Positions 1 through 8,387 of a DNA stretch of 64,000 nt are shown here, in pieces. The DNA comes from Kolteria novifilia (GTDB lineage Bacteria > Planctomycetota > Planctomycetia > Kolteriales > Kolteriaceae). A program made the translations under genes and the position numbers. The first letter of the stretch is position 1. Each line of letters starts with the position of its first letter. The stretch lies in NCBI GenBank assembly GCA_007748055.1, contig CP036279.1, positions 5,766,001-5,830,000 on the forward strand, in the 5' to 3' direction. The notes beneath the pieces were generated by a model. It was not told the origin of the DNA, did no database searches, and saw only the letters and a list, made by a program, of their open reading frames with translations.

Positions 1-767
1 TTGATGCGCGTCAGCCGGGAGGGGTCCTGATTGTAGAAAATGACTTGGAACTCCATCGAGGGATCGAGTTCGTCGAGACTGCTCTTGAGCTCCTTCTTGG
101 CCCAATCCATCGCGGTCACTTCGCCCATGCCGGTCACCATGCTCGCGGAGCGATCGATGACGTAGATGACACGTTTGGCTTTGACGCGAGTGCCGAAGAA
201 GTCGGCGGCGCCGTTCCCCTTGCCGCCGCCACCGAGGCCCTCGAACATCGCACCGCCGTCGGCTTTTCCCTGGGCCGCCGAGTCGAGCAGACTTCCGCTG
301 TCGGCCTGGGTCGCGGCGGTCAATCCGGTCAGCGATTCGAGCGCCCCATCCTCGGCTCCGAGCGGATCGTCGACGGGATCGGTGGTTGCACTGAGCGGAC
401 CGCCCCCGGCGTCGCGCAACGGCTTCATCTCCTCAATCGTCCAAGTCGTCTCCTCGACAACGTCCTTGTGAAGCTCGAGCAAGGGATCGAGGACCATCAT
501 GCGCCGTTCCTCGGCCTTGCGTCCCGGTCCCATATCGACCGTGAAACAGACCAACAGCGCGAGAATCGCGACGTGAACCAGCGCTGAGAAGGCGAGCGGC
601 AAGGGCGATTCGCTGAACTGCCGTGCAAGCCACGCCAGAAAGGGAGACGTCTTCTCCTCCTTCCGCGAGGTCGACGAAGCGGGTTTCCGCGCGGCGGACT
701 TGGGCCGAGCTGGTGATTTGGGCGGAGCCGGCGACGGTCCGGCGCTCGGCGTCGTCGATGCGCTCAT
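1..767 (-). CDS. Membrane-anchored von Willebrand factor A domain protein (3' end outside window)
   Basis: The reading frame enters from the left edge, so only the first 255 residues are seen. Residues 1-50 are a Pro/Ala/Lys-rich cytoplasmic tail. A single membrane helix lies at about 56-77, followed by a Gly-rich linker. A vWA domain begins near residue 198 with an intact MIDAS motif, DRSAS at 205-209. Such domains bind a metal ion and mediate protein-protein contacts; exported planctomycete vWA proteins are common but mostly uncharacterised. I chose the ATG at 767 because an AAGGA-like ribosome site precedes it and the Pro-rich tail reads sensibly from there. The partner and process are unknown. 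Confidence 0.8.
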   Translation of the reverse strand, partial: MSASTTPSAGPSPAPPKSPARPKSAARKPASSTSRKEEKTSPFLAWLARQFSESPLPLAFSALVHVAILALLVCFTVDMGPGRKAEERRMMVLDPLLELHKDVVEETTWTIEEMKPLRDAGGGPLSATTDPVDDPLGAEDGALESLTGLTAATQADSGSLLDSAAQGKADGGAMFEGLGGGGKGNGAADFFGTRVKAKRVIYVIDRSASMVTGMGEVTAMDWAKKELKSSLDELDPSMEFQVIFYNQDPSRLTRI

Positions 768-913
768 GGGCGAATCCTTCACTCCCGGAAACGGGTTCGA
801 CGAGTGCCATGCTCAGTCGACACCCCAAAGCTGTCGATCCCCCAACACTCGGCCGACGATGTCGCGATTGGCTCGCCCTGGCTGGTCAGCGACCAAGGCG
901 CGAGGCACTCTCT

Positions 914-1948
914 TCAGAGTAGCAGCATCGCGTCGCCGTAGCTGTAGAATCGATAACGTTCGCGAACGGCCTCTCGGTACACTTTCTGGATCGATTCCAT
1001 TCCCGCAAACGCCGACACGAGCATGAGAAGCGTGCTCTTCGGCAGATGAAAGTTCGTGATCATCGCGTCGACGCCGGCGAACTCATGGGGCGGCGTTAAG
1101 AATAGACGCGTCTCCCCCGTAAATGATTTCCATGTCCCCTCCTCCTGGCAAGAGGACTCCAAGACACGGACCGACGTTGTTCCAACCGCGACGACGCGTC
1201 GGCCCTCTTCCCGCGTTCGCCGAAGCCGTTCCACCGTTGCCGACGAAAGTTCGCACCACTCCGCGTGCATCTGGTGTTCGCTCGTCTCCTCCACCTTCAC
1301 GGGCAGGAAAGTCCCCAGTCCGACGTGGAGCGTCACGTTGGCTTGCTGGACTCCCCGATCCCGAAGGGCCTCCACCAATTCGCTCGTGAAGTGCAAGCCC
1401 GCCGTCGGGGCCGCGACCGCACCCGCGCGGGCGGCGAAGATCGTCTGATAGGTCTCCCGGTCACTCGGCTCGTCCTCTCCACCCCGGATATAGGGGGGAA
1501 TGGGCACGTGGCCGTATCGCTCCAAGAGCGTGAAGGTCCGTTCCTCCGACTCGGGTTTCGCACGCCAAGTCTTCTCCTCGCCTCGTTCGACAAGGCGGAT
1601 TACCAACGACGGCTCGCCGGGAATGGTGATCGTTTCGCCAAGCTGCAACCGGCCTCGTGTTCCGGTCAGGACGATCCAGTCATCCCCCTCCTCGCGGAGG
1701 AAGAAGACCTCGCACCTGCCCGAGGTGCTCGTTCGCTCCCCCAGCAATCGGGCCGGGACGACGCGGGTATCGTTCATGACCAGGCAATCGCCCGGGTCGA
1801 GGTAGTCACCGAGGTCGCGGAAGTGGCGATGCTCGATCTTCCCCGTTTCTCGATGAAAGACCAAAAGCCGCGACGAATCGCGCGGGATGACGGGCTTTTG
1901 CGCGATCAGCCCGGGAGGCAAATGGTAGTCGAAATCGCTGACTTTCAT
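914..1948 (-). CDS. queA: S-adenosylmethionine:tRNA ribosyltransferase-isomerase
   Basis: The 344-residue product matches the full-length QueA family, which transfers and isomerises the ribosyl group of S-adenosylmethionine onto 7-aminomethyl-7-deazaguanine at the tRNA wobble position. This gives epoxyqueuosine, the next-to-last step of queuosine synthesis. The N-terminus (SDFDYHLPPGLIAQKP), the MNDTRVVPARL segment and the C-terminal NFHLPKSTLLMLVSAFAG segment are family hallmarks. The enzyme is cytoplasmic. It is transcribed leftwards, towards the vWA gene, and divergently from the glycosyltransferase at 2142. No other queuosine gene is in the window. Confidence 0.96.
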   Translation of the reverse strand: MKVSDFDYHLPPGLIAQKPVIPRDSSRLLVFHRETGKIEHRHFRDLGDYLDPGDCLVMNDTRVVPARLLGERTSTSGRCEVFFLREEGDDWIVLTGTRGRLQLGETITIPGEPSLVIRLVERGEEKTWRAKPESEERTFTLLERYGHVPIPPYIRGGEDEPSDRETYQTIFAARAGAVAAPTAGLHFTSELVEALRDRGVQQANVTLHVGLGTFLPVKVEETSEHQMHAEWCELSSATVERLRRTREEGRRVVAVGTTSVRVLESSCQEEGTWKSFTGETRLFLTPPHEFAGVDAMITNFHLPKSTLLMLVSAFAGMESIQKVYREAVRERYRFYSYGDAMLLL

Positions 1949-2024
1949 GGAGACTCACTAGAGGGGACCGCTCCGGCCGCCCGAATGGTTGTTTCCTTCG
2001 CCGCGATGAGCGACGTCCACCGCG

Positions 2025-2085
2025 GCTCGTGTCAGGCAATGGCCTGACCTACGAAGAACTAGCTCGTGTCGGGCAATGGTCCGAC
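2025..2085. repeat. Two tandem copies of a GTCAGGC-AATG-GCCTGAC hairpin
   Basis: A 24-base element starting GCTCGT occurs at 2025-2048 and again at 2062-2085, 37 bp apart. Copy 1 forms a perfect 7-bp stem (GTCAGGC/GCCTGAC) with loop AATG. Copy 2 has GTCGGGC/GTCCGAC, in which the stem base change is answered by a base change on the other side plus one G-T pair, so the fold is kept. It sits between the divergent queA and glycosyltransferase genes, within 60-120 bp of the latter's start. Confidence 0.7.
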
Positions 2086-2141
2086 GGACCAGAGGTTTCG
2101 AGAGCCCTCCCCTCTCTTCTTACGTATAAGAGGACAGCATC

Positions 2142-3248
2142 ATGACCGATTCTGTTCCCATCGCCTTCGGCATCACGGATCTCGATGTCGGCGGCGCCGA
2201 ACGCATGCTCGCCGAATTGGTGACGCGATTGGACCGGCGCCGCTGGTCCCCGTCGGTTGTCTCCTTGCAGCCATGCGGACCGCTTGCCAGTAAGCTGATC
2301 CGGCACGACATCCCGGTCGAGTCGTTGGAAATGGGTGGAACCCGGGATCTTCCCGCCGCCCTTCGCCGTTGGACGACGCTCCTACGCGAGCGCCCGCCGG
2401 CGTTGCTGCAAACCTTCCTGGTCCACGCCAACATCCTCGGTCGACTTGCCGGCACGTGGGCCAAGGTTCCGGTCATCGTCAGCGGGGTGCGCGTCGCCGA
2501 ACAACGCAAGCGGGCCCCCATGTGGCTCGACCGCTTGACCCACCGACTGGCCTCGGCCCATGTCTGCGTTAGCGACGACGTGCTCGAGCACACCCATCGG
2601 GTCGTCGGCATCCCGCGAAATCGGTTGCTCACCATTCCCAACGGCGTCGACTTGAACATGATCGATCGACGTACGCCGGTCGACCTGGAGCCGTTCGGCG
2701 CCTCGGGCCGTCCCGTGTTGGTCACGGTGGGCCGACTCGATCACCAGAAGGGCATCGACCTCTTGCTCGACGCGTTGCGGAAGCTGCGTTTGCGAGCGGC
2801 CATCCCGATGCCACTGACCGTGATCGTCGGAGATGGCCCCGATCGCGAACGCTATGTCGCGGACGCCGACGACTTGGGCGACGATGTCCGCTTCGTCGGC
2901 TGGCAACCCAACCCGCTCGATTGGATGGCCGCGGGAGACTGTTTTGTGCTCGCGTCGCGTTGGGAGGGGATGCCGAACGTCGTTCTGGAAGCGATGGCTT
3001 GCCGGCGTCCCATCATCACGACCTCTGTCGAGGGGATACGTCGTCTCGTCGAAGCGGGCCGGACCGGATGGGTGGTGCCCACCGAGTCGTCCGAGGCGCT
3101 TGCTCGCGCGATCGAAGATTGGCTCACCGATCCCGAACGGGCCATCCGGTTTGGGGAAGCGGGCCGCGATGTCGTCGAAGGTCGCTATCGCATCGAAGCG
3201 ATGATCGAGCGCTACGACGCGTTGTACCGATCCCTCATCACCCGATAG
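2142..3248 (+). CDS. Glycosyltransferase family 4 (GT-B fold)
   Basis: This 368-residue protein reads as a retaining GT-B glycosyltransferase. The N-terminal half has the DVGGAERMLAEL acceptor-side motif. The second Rossmann half begins with VTVGRLDHQKGIDLLLDAL and carries the nucleotide-sugar E-x7-E motif at about E275 and E283 (EGMPNVVLEAM). No signal peptide or membrane segment is seen, so it probably works at the cytoplasmic membrane face on polysaccharide, glycolipid or lipid-linked sugars. The start follows an AGAGGA ribosome site. The gene stands alone between two leftward genes, so context does not reveal the acceptor. Confidence 0.88.
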   Translation: MTDSVPIAFGITDLDVGGAERMLAELVTRLDRRRWSPSVVSLQPCGPLASKLIRHDIPVESLEMGGTRDLPAALRRWTTLLRERPPALLQTFLVHANILGRLAGTWAKVPVIVSGVRVAEQRKRAPMWLDRLTHRLASAHVCVSDDVLEHTHRVVGIPRNRLLTIPNGVDLNMIDRRTPVDLEPFGASGRPVLVTVGRLDHQKGIDLLLDALRKLRLRAAIPMPLTVIVGDGPDRERYVADADDLGDDVRFVGWQPNPLDWMAAGDCFVLASRWEGMPNVVLEAMACRRPIITTSVEGIRRLVEAGRTGWVVPTESSEALARAIEDWLTDPERAIRFGEAGRDVVEGRYRIEAMIERYDALYRSLITR

Positions 3249-3272
3249 CCGTCTTCTCTCCGCACGGCGTCG

Positions 3273-3662
3273 TTAGCGTGAGAGAAGGTCGGTCAGCGTC
3301 GTCGCCAGTCGGTGAACCGGGTGAGTCTCGCCCGACGGGTCCTCCCCCGCGTCGGTCGGTTCCTCGGTTGACGCCAGTGACTCCTTGGACTCATCCGTCG
3401 TGGGAGTCGTCTGTTTGGTCGGAGCCAGCAGATTGGCGACCCAGTGGATCGCCTCCTCGGCCTTCTTGCGATGCTCGTGATGCAACTTCTCGGCGGGATC
3501 GAGATCCTCTTTCGACTCGTTGGACGCCATCTGCGACTCGGCGCTGGGCTCGACGCAGAACGTCAGAGGCACCGCGAAGCAGAGCACGACGAGCAGAGCG
3601 GTGAGGCACACCGAGACTCCAAACTCCCCGAAGCGAACAAGGCGCCAAAAGATTTCACGCAT
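3273..3662 (-). CDS. Small single-pass membrane protein, unknown function
   Basis: A 129-residue protein with one strong membrane helix at about residues 12-34 (SVCLTALLVVLCFAVPLTF) and a hydrophilic, Lys/Glu/Thr-rich remainder. I place the start at the ATG at 3662 because GGAGAG lies 7 bases upstream and the membrane helix then sits at the N-terminus; a longer frame to 3824 has no such support. The helix could be an uncleaved anchor or a signal peptide. I recognise no family. It converges on the glycosyltransferase with 24 bp between the stop codons. Confidence 0.6.
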   Translation of the reverse strand: MREIFWRLVRFGEFGVSVCLTALLVVLCFAVPLTFCVEPSAESQMASNESKEDLDPAEKLHHEHRKKAEEAIHWVANLLAPTKQTTPTTDESKESLASTEEPTDAGEDPSGETHPVHRLATTLTDLLSR

Positions 3663-3936
3663 TGGTGATCTCTCCGAAAAACGTCCATCGGTACGCGAGT
3701 GGCGGGGAGATACCAGAAAGGGTCGTTCGCGACAATAGGACTCGGACATCGCGCAACTTGGGGAAGCGAGAAGCCCCCGCGATTGGTTCATTTGTCCGTA
3801 TCGGGTTCCCGTTCCTGATAGCACTCCATGCGAGGCGAAGCTCTCGGAAGGGCAACCTCGTTTTTGTCACCGGGGTTCGTTGGCCTGCCCCGCAAGTCAA
3901 CTCACAAAATGCAATCGTTGAGGAGGAGAGGGCAAG

Positions 3937-4773
3937 ATGGGTGTGGGAACCGAGGTACAGAAGATTCGCCAGGCGACGGCCGACCTGGAGCGGGCGAAAC
4001 TTCTCATCAACAGTTTTTTCGATGGCGAGGTCAATCGGCTAAACAGTATGGCCTTCGCGGCCAACACCGCCGGGACGAGCGTCCTTTCCCTGATGACCGA
4101 GAAGGCGGAGAAGACATTCTTTCAGGTGGCGGCCGAGCAGGCGTTCATGCTCGCACTCACCGCGTTGCCCGGCGGCTTGGCAATGTCGGCGTATTGGAAG
4201 AACCTGGCTCTGAAGAACCAAAAGAAGGCCGAGCGAGTTCTGTTGGGGGCGTCGATGGCCGGCCCGGGACAGTCGGCGGGATCGGCCGTTGCCGGCGTGG
4301 AGAAGTCATCGGGGGCCAAGCGAACGACCAACTTGCGAACATCGCTCGTCAAGATCGGTCAGCGGTTGCAGAACGGGGCGGATCTGGTTCTTTCGCGACG
4401 CGTGGCGCGTCTCAGCGACATCATCGAACGCTACGCGAAGGGCGAGTCAGGACTCTACCAGTCCGCGATGGCGGGACTCTACCGCGAGGGAAGGTACTTC
4501 CCGATCATGACGAAGCGTCTGGCGACCGACGCCCTGACGATGGGCTTCGAAAGGGAACTGCTTAAAGCCTTCGTCTCGGAGAATGTCACCGTCCATATGC
4601 TTCGAATGGTCGGATTTAGTGCCAAGGCGACCGATGTCGATGGCTTGAACACCAAGCAGCTCGGCTACATCAAAAAGAGATTCAAGGAAATCAATGGCGC
4701 CGCCGACCTGATCAGGTGGGGAGCGAAAGAAAAGCGTGTCAGGACCGAGGTTTACATCGACGAGGACATCTAG
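3937..4773 (+). CDS. Hypothetical mostly helical cytoplasmic protein
   Basis: A 278-residue protein with a very strong purine-rich ribosome site (GAGGAGGAGAGGG) just before its ATG. It is rich in Ala, Lys, Leu and Met, looks largely alpha-helical and has no signal peptide. Residues 1-35 resemble an amphipathic coiled coil (VQKIRQATADLERAKLLI), there is a moderately hydrophobic Ala/Leu stretch at about 68-87, and the end is acidic (YIDEDI). I do not recognise a family. It is a single gene, divergent from the small membrane protein at 3662 across 274 bp, and is followed by a 446-bp gap. Confidence 0.6.
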   Translation: MGVGTEVQKIRQATADLERAKLLINSFFDGEVNRLNSMAFAANTAGTSVLSLMTEKAEKTFFQVAAEQAFMLALTALPGGLAMSAYWKNLALKNQKKAERVLLGASMAGPGQSAGSAVAGVEKSSGAKRTTNLRTSLVKIGQRLQNGADLVLSRRVARLSDIIERYAKGESGLYQSAMAGLYREGRYFPIMTKRLATDALTMGFERELLKAFVSENVTVHMLRMVGFSAKATDVDGLNTKQLGYIKKRFKEINGAADLIRWGAKEKRVRTEVYIDEDI

Positions 4774-5219
4774 AGTCCTGATTGGCAAGTTCCCTACATT
4801 GAATCTCGGCCCTCGGATCGTGCGGAAGTTTGCCCAATCATAGGCGTTTTCCGCATGCCCACGGCGAGCCTGGGCATGGCACCCAAGAGTCTTTTAGGCG
4901 ACGAATTGACCCATCGGGACACTAGCGCATCCCGTTGATCTATGCGATGCTGGCTACGAACGGCCCCTTTAAATCAGCGGACATCTAGCCCGACGCGGTC
5001 CGCGAAACGACATCGTCGAGGCGAGGACCGGGAATTGGTGGCCCTCCTCCTCTCCTGGGAGGGCGGCCGGAGGAAGGAGGGCCCGCCCGGTGGAGAGGGA
5101 CGACCGATCTTGGACCTCGCCCTCGTGGGACTGCCCCGACAGAGCAGCCCCATGGGCGTGGGTTGACGATCAAGCCGGAGTGCCGCGTTCGGTCATTCCC
5201 GCCCCAGCGGCCATCGTGG
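4774..5219. other. Intergenic region with one dispersed hairpin and a GC-rich inverted repeat
   Basis: The gap holds no convincing gene. At 4853-4881 is a diverged copy of the CATGCCCAC/GTGGGCATG hairpin family, followed by GCACCCAAGAG, the same flank seen at the copies near 35.5 and 43.0 kb but in the opposite orientation. At 5041-5064 a 7-bp stem (GCCCTCC/GGAGGGC) lies in a very GC-rich stretch and could act as a bidirectional terminator for the convergent genes on either side. No T-run follows it. Confidence 0.55.
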
Positions 5220-5924
5220 CTACGTGTGCGAGACCAACTCCTTGACCTCGGCCATCACCGGCCAACGTTCCTTCGCCAACGCCAGGATCATCTCCGCGGC
5301 CGACGCGGGGGCGACCTTGTCGGTGTTGATCACCAGATCATAGCGATGAGGATCGGTGACATCGGCATTGAAGAAGTCGCGCACGAACGCCCGACGCTGG
5401 TCGTCGGTTATCTCGACATGTCGAGTGGCGTCTCCGCGACTGAGTCCGAGTCGTTCCATGCAGCGGCGGACCCGGACGCGCTTGTCGGCGACAATGCGAA
5501 CCCGGAAGCAATGCTCCGGCGGCAACAGCACCGCCGCCCCGCGGCCGAGGAAGACCGCATAGCCTTCCAGGGCGATCGCGGCGATGACCCGACGCAGATG
5601 GATCGCGAAGCTCGTCTGATCGGGTGCCCCCATCAGGCTCATCATGATGGAGCGGACCCATCGGAAGCCGACCTCGTCGAGACCGTCGACCAGCGGCCGA
5701 TTGACGTCCATGTCGCGGGCGACTTCGTCGATGATCTCGTAGCCGTACATCGGCCAGTCGAGTTGGTTGGCCAAGAGCCGTCCCGTCGTGCCCCCGAGCG
5801 CGTAGCATTCACGGCTGATGGCGATGGTCGGCCTTGGTTGCCGTTCGGCATCGTGCTGACGTCTCTCCCGCAATTGGATGACGTTCTGCACGACTTCGAT
5901 GGGTTGGTGTGGTTGACGTGACAT
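5220..5924 (-). CDS. Cytidylate kinase-like protein with degenerate P-loop
   Basis: This 234-residue protein resembles the cytidylate-kinase-like group, P-loop NTPases related to CMP kinase. It has the family opening TIAISRECYALGG, then MYGYEIIDEVARDM, FLGRGAAVLL, and the lid-like RVRIVADKRVRVRRCMERLGLS. The phosphate loop reads ECYALGGTTG, without the Lys-Ser/Thr of a canonical Walker A, so kinase activity on CMP cannot be assumed. It is cytoplasmic. The start at 5924 follows GGGGAGGG; a longer frame to 5981 adds only unlikely residues. It is transcribed in the same direction as the transporter upstream, 226 bp away. Confidence 0.75.
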   Translation of the reverse strand: MSRQPHQPIEVVQNVIQLRERRQHDAERQPRPTIAISRECYALGGTTGRLLANQLDWPMYGYEIIDEVARDMDVNRPLVDGLDEVGFRWVRSIMMSLMGAPDQTSFAIHLRRVIAAIALEGYAVFLGRGAAVLLPPEHCFRVRIVADKRVRVRRCMERLGLSRGDATRHVEITDDQRRAFVRDFFNADVTDPHRYDLVINTDKVAPASAAEMILALAKERWPVMAEVKELVSHT

Positions 5925-6150
5925 GGTGGTGCCCTCCCCTCGAAGCAAGAGACTTCGGAGCGGAGCACCAACTAGGAGCAAGATTAGTCTGTCTGGAGGC
6001 TCCGCCCCAGGGAGGCCAGGTCGGCCTTGGACGATTAGCGGTCGACCCGCTCCCGTACATTTATTGTCAATGCGCGCGGGGGCACCAGCAAGTGAATTCG
6101 CCCCCGTTTGGACTCAAATCAGGCTAAAATCGCCCTACATTCGACCCCAA

Positions 6151-7905
6151 TCACGCCGATTGCGGAGGGGAATCGACCGGCTTTCGCATGACATGCGTCA
6201 CGATCATCGCCAAGACGAAGAGCCCTAGCCCACCGATGCCAACCCAACCCGCTTTGCCGTAGATCGTCGGGATGCTCGTCGCGGTCGCGATTCCCGCGGC
6301 AATGAAGAGCGCGGCGTTGATCCAAAGCCGCTTCATCCCACGCGGCATCTGATCGCCCAGCAAGCTAGGCTGGTTCATCATCAAGACGAACGTGATGTAC
6401 GCGATCGGCAACAGGACCATGCCGAAGACCGACGTCGGCACCGCGAGCCAGAACTTGGCGTCTCCCCAGACGAACGGTCCCAGCGCCCCGGTCGTCGCGA
6501 GCAGTGTCCCCAATCGGAAGGGCCATCCACTCGAGGGAATATTGAGTACCTCACAGACGACGAATCCGGAGATGAGCATCAGCAGCGAGATCGTCGAGAG
6601 ACTCATCCCAAGCACGCCGACGCCAAAGACGATGTCGGCCCAAAACTTGCCCATCAGGGGTTCGAGCGACTTCGAGAGATTGCCCGCGTCGCGCTTCATC
6701 AGCGCCGCCGCCAACTGCTTTTCCTCCAGAGGCATCGCCTCCAAGCGCTGAGCCACCTCGGCTTGCACCTTCTCCGCCTCTCCCTCGGGAATCGCGGAAG
6801 GGGTCACGCCCATCTCGCTGTAGACCCGGCTCTCCATCATCGAGAGGTAGGACTTGGGCCACTCGGAAGGAGCCTTATCGATCAGCTCCGCGACGCTCGC
6901 GTGCGGCTGGTTGTGGAAACTCGACGCCGCGGCGATCACCACGCAGCTCGTCGCCAGCATGTAGGGGATGAACATCCCGGTGCTCAGGTCGAAGATCTGC
7001 AGCCCGCGGTGCTCGCGGCCCCAACCCCGACTGAGCATCGAGTAGGGAAGCAGGAAGGTCATGTTGATGCCGACGGCGGTCGCGGCGGCCGAGATCATGA
7101 TGTCTCGCTGCGCGCTGACGATCTGACCGGTCCAGTAAGCCTGCGACGGCGGCGAGAGCGACTGGAGCATCGCGGCCAGTTCGGGCGATGGCTTCGAGAT
7201 CAACCCGAGGTTCGGAATGAACCCGGCGAAGACCGCCCCCCAACTGAACTCGCTGCTGTAGACCGCGAGCGTCACCACGACCCCGATGAAGCACGCGACG
7301 ATCATCGCCACGAGGATTTTTAGGAGCAATTCGTAGAGTCGCACGCCCCAGTGGCCGCTGCCGTAGCTCCAGGTGATCACCGTCGTGATGATGAAAACGC
7401 AGAAAACGATGACGAGCTTGCTGCCGACGGGCGACAGCGGGCCATCGTCCCCGAGCAAGCCGGGGAAGAGGTTCTGCTGCAAAACGCCGGTGGCCAAGGA
7501 ATACTGGGGCAAGCACCAAACCATGTTGGCGGCCAAGGACGCGAGGAGCCATCCCCAACCGAGCACCGGATTGATGTGATGGCAGATCGCGCGGAAGGGG
7601 CGCTCGCCGGTCGAGAGCGTCACGTAGCCGATCGCGCAGAGCATGATGATGCCGAGAATCATCGCGACTGGCTGAACCCAAAGAAGCGACGTCCCGCCGA
7701 TGACTCCCAGATAGAGGCCCGAGGCGAGCGAACCACCACCCAGGGTCAGGGCGCTCTGGAGCCACCCGGGGCCGGAAAGCTTGACGTAGCCCCAGAGCCG
7801 TTGGCCCGTCGGCTTGCCTTCCAAGTCGCGCAGATACGCGCGCTCCAATTCCAGGTTCGATACGGGGGTGTTGTCCGTCGCAGCCGGGTCGGCTCCGCTA
7901 GTCAT
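6151..7905 (-). CDS. NRAMP-related transporter lacking canonical metal ligands
   Basis: A 584-residue integral membrane protein with about 11-12 hydrophobic helices and overall NRAMP-like order. The first helix reads GPGWLQSALTLGGGSLASGL, aligning with the NRAMP segment that normally carries DPGN, here LGGGS. The sixth helix reads TFLLPYSMLSRG where NRAMP has MPH. Both metal-binding motifs are therefore replaced. A hydrophilic insert of roughly 95 residues, starting near residue 330, makes it longer than usual (about 400-450). The start at 7905 is preferred over 7965 because it gives a normal short cytoplasmic N-terminus. The substrate is unknown; calling it a Mn/Fe importer would go beyond the sequence. 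Confidence 0.75.
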   Translation of the reverse strand: MTSGADPAATDNTPVSNLELERAYLRDLEGKPTGQRLWGYVKLSGPGWLQSALTLGGGSLASGLYLGVIGGTSLLWVQPVAMILGIIMLCAIGYVTLSTGERPFRAICHHINPVLGWGWLLASLAANMVWCLPQYSLATGVLQQNLFPGLLGDDGPLSPVGSKLVIVFCVFIITTVITWSYGSGHWGVRLYELLLKILVAMIVACFIGVVVTLAVYSSEFSWGAVFAGFIPNLGLISKPSPELAAMLQSLSPPSQAYWTGQIVSAQRDIMISAAATAVGINMTFLLPYSMLSRGWGREHRGLQIFDLSTGMFIPYMLATSCVVIAAASSFHNQPHASVAELIDKAPSEWPKSYLSMMESRVYSEMGVTPSAIPEGEAEKVQAEVAQRLEAMPLEEKQLAAALMKRDAGNLSKSLEPLMGKFWADIVFGVGVLGMSLSTISLLMLISGFVVCEVLNIPSSGWPFRLGTLLATTGALGPFVWGDAKFWLAVPTSVFGMVLLPIAYITFVLMMNQPSLLGDQMPRGMKRLWINAALFIAAGIATATSIPTIYGKAGWVGIGGLGLFVLAMIVTHVMRKPVDSPPQSA

Positions 7906-8246
7906 CGGCGTTCTCTTCGCTCTCGGTAAACATCGGTTCATGTGGGATCGATTACGCAGGACCACAGGCTACCCTTCGCGGCGCGCCGACACAAGTGCTT
8001 TCGTTCCTAGGACAAGAGTCTATCGACCGAACGCCGGCTTCCGTGCGTCCACAAACGATTGTTCGGGGCGGCGCGAGCCGAACGGGGTCGCGCCGACGCT
8101 GCGAATGAGCGAACGCGATCCGCCCGGCGCCGCATGCCGAACCGGCCGAACGCTCGGCGCCGGAGCGCACGCTACGGGGCGTCGGCGATCGTGTCCGGGA
8201 ACGTGCAAGCCTGCACAACAGGGGCGCACATTTCCCTCAACCGACA

Positions 8247-8264
8247 TGATGTCACGTGAAATCA
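8247..8264. promoter_or_regulatory. Palindrome, module copy 1 (putative regulator binding site)
   Basis: TGATGTCACGTGAAATCA is an 18-bp inverted repeat with one mismatched pair, centred on CACGTG at 8255.5. It lies 132.5 bp before the ATG of the first DUF1559 gene. Copies 2 and 3 sit at nearly the same distance from their genes. The ATTGGACTT block at 8288-8296 begins 32.5 bp after the centre. Confidence 0.7.
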
Positions 8265-8327
8265 CTTGATTGCTCGCCAGTACCCCTATTGGACTTACGT
8301 CCACGACCGGACATCGGCCCTCGACTC

Positions 8328-8342
8328 TGGCACGCGATTCGC
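8328..8342 (+). promoter_or_regulatory. Sigma-54-like -24/-12 element, copy 1
   Basis: TGGCACGCGATTCGC matches the sigma-54 pattern TGGCAC-N5-TTGC except TCGC for TTGC, and keeps the diagnostic GG-N10-GC spacing. The -12 GC starts 85.5 bp after the palindrome centre, which would place the palindrome at about -98, a normal distance for an enhancer-binding activator. RpoN is encoded at 31492-32973. Confidence 0.55.
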
Positions 8343-8387
8343 ACCCTCTCGATTTCGTCGCACGTCGATCTTCTAGGAGTCCCCAAC

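Larger units (their letters stand above)
7906..8387. other. Long divergent intergenic region before the DUF1559 array
   Basis: The gap of 482 bp separates the leftward transporter from the rightward DUF1559 genes. Its left 340 bp shows no gene or clear repeat that I can identify. The right 140 bp holds the first copy of the three-part upstream module (palindrome at 8247, ATTGGACTT at 8288, GG-N10-GC element at 8329). Confidence 0.5.

Noticed and set aside
45-828. Two overlapping open frames at the left edge
   Set aside because: Both are out of frame with the vWA protein, which alone shows a membrane helix and a MIDAS motif.
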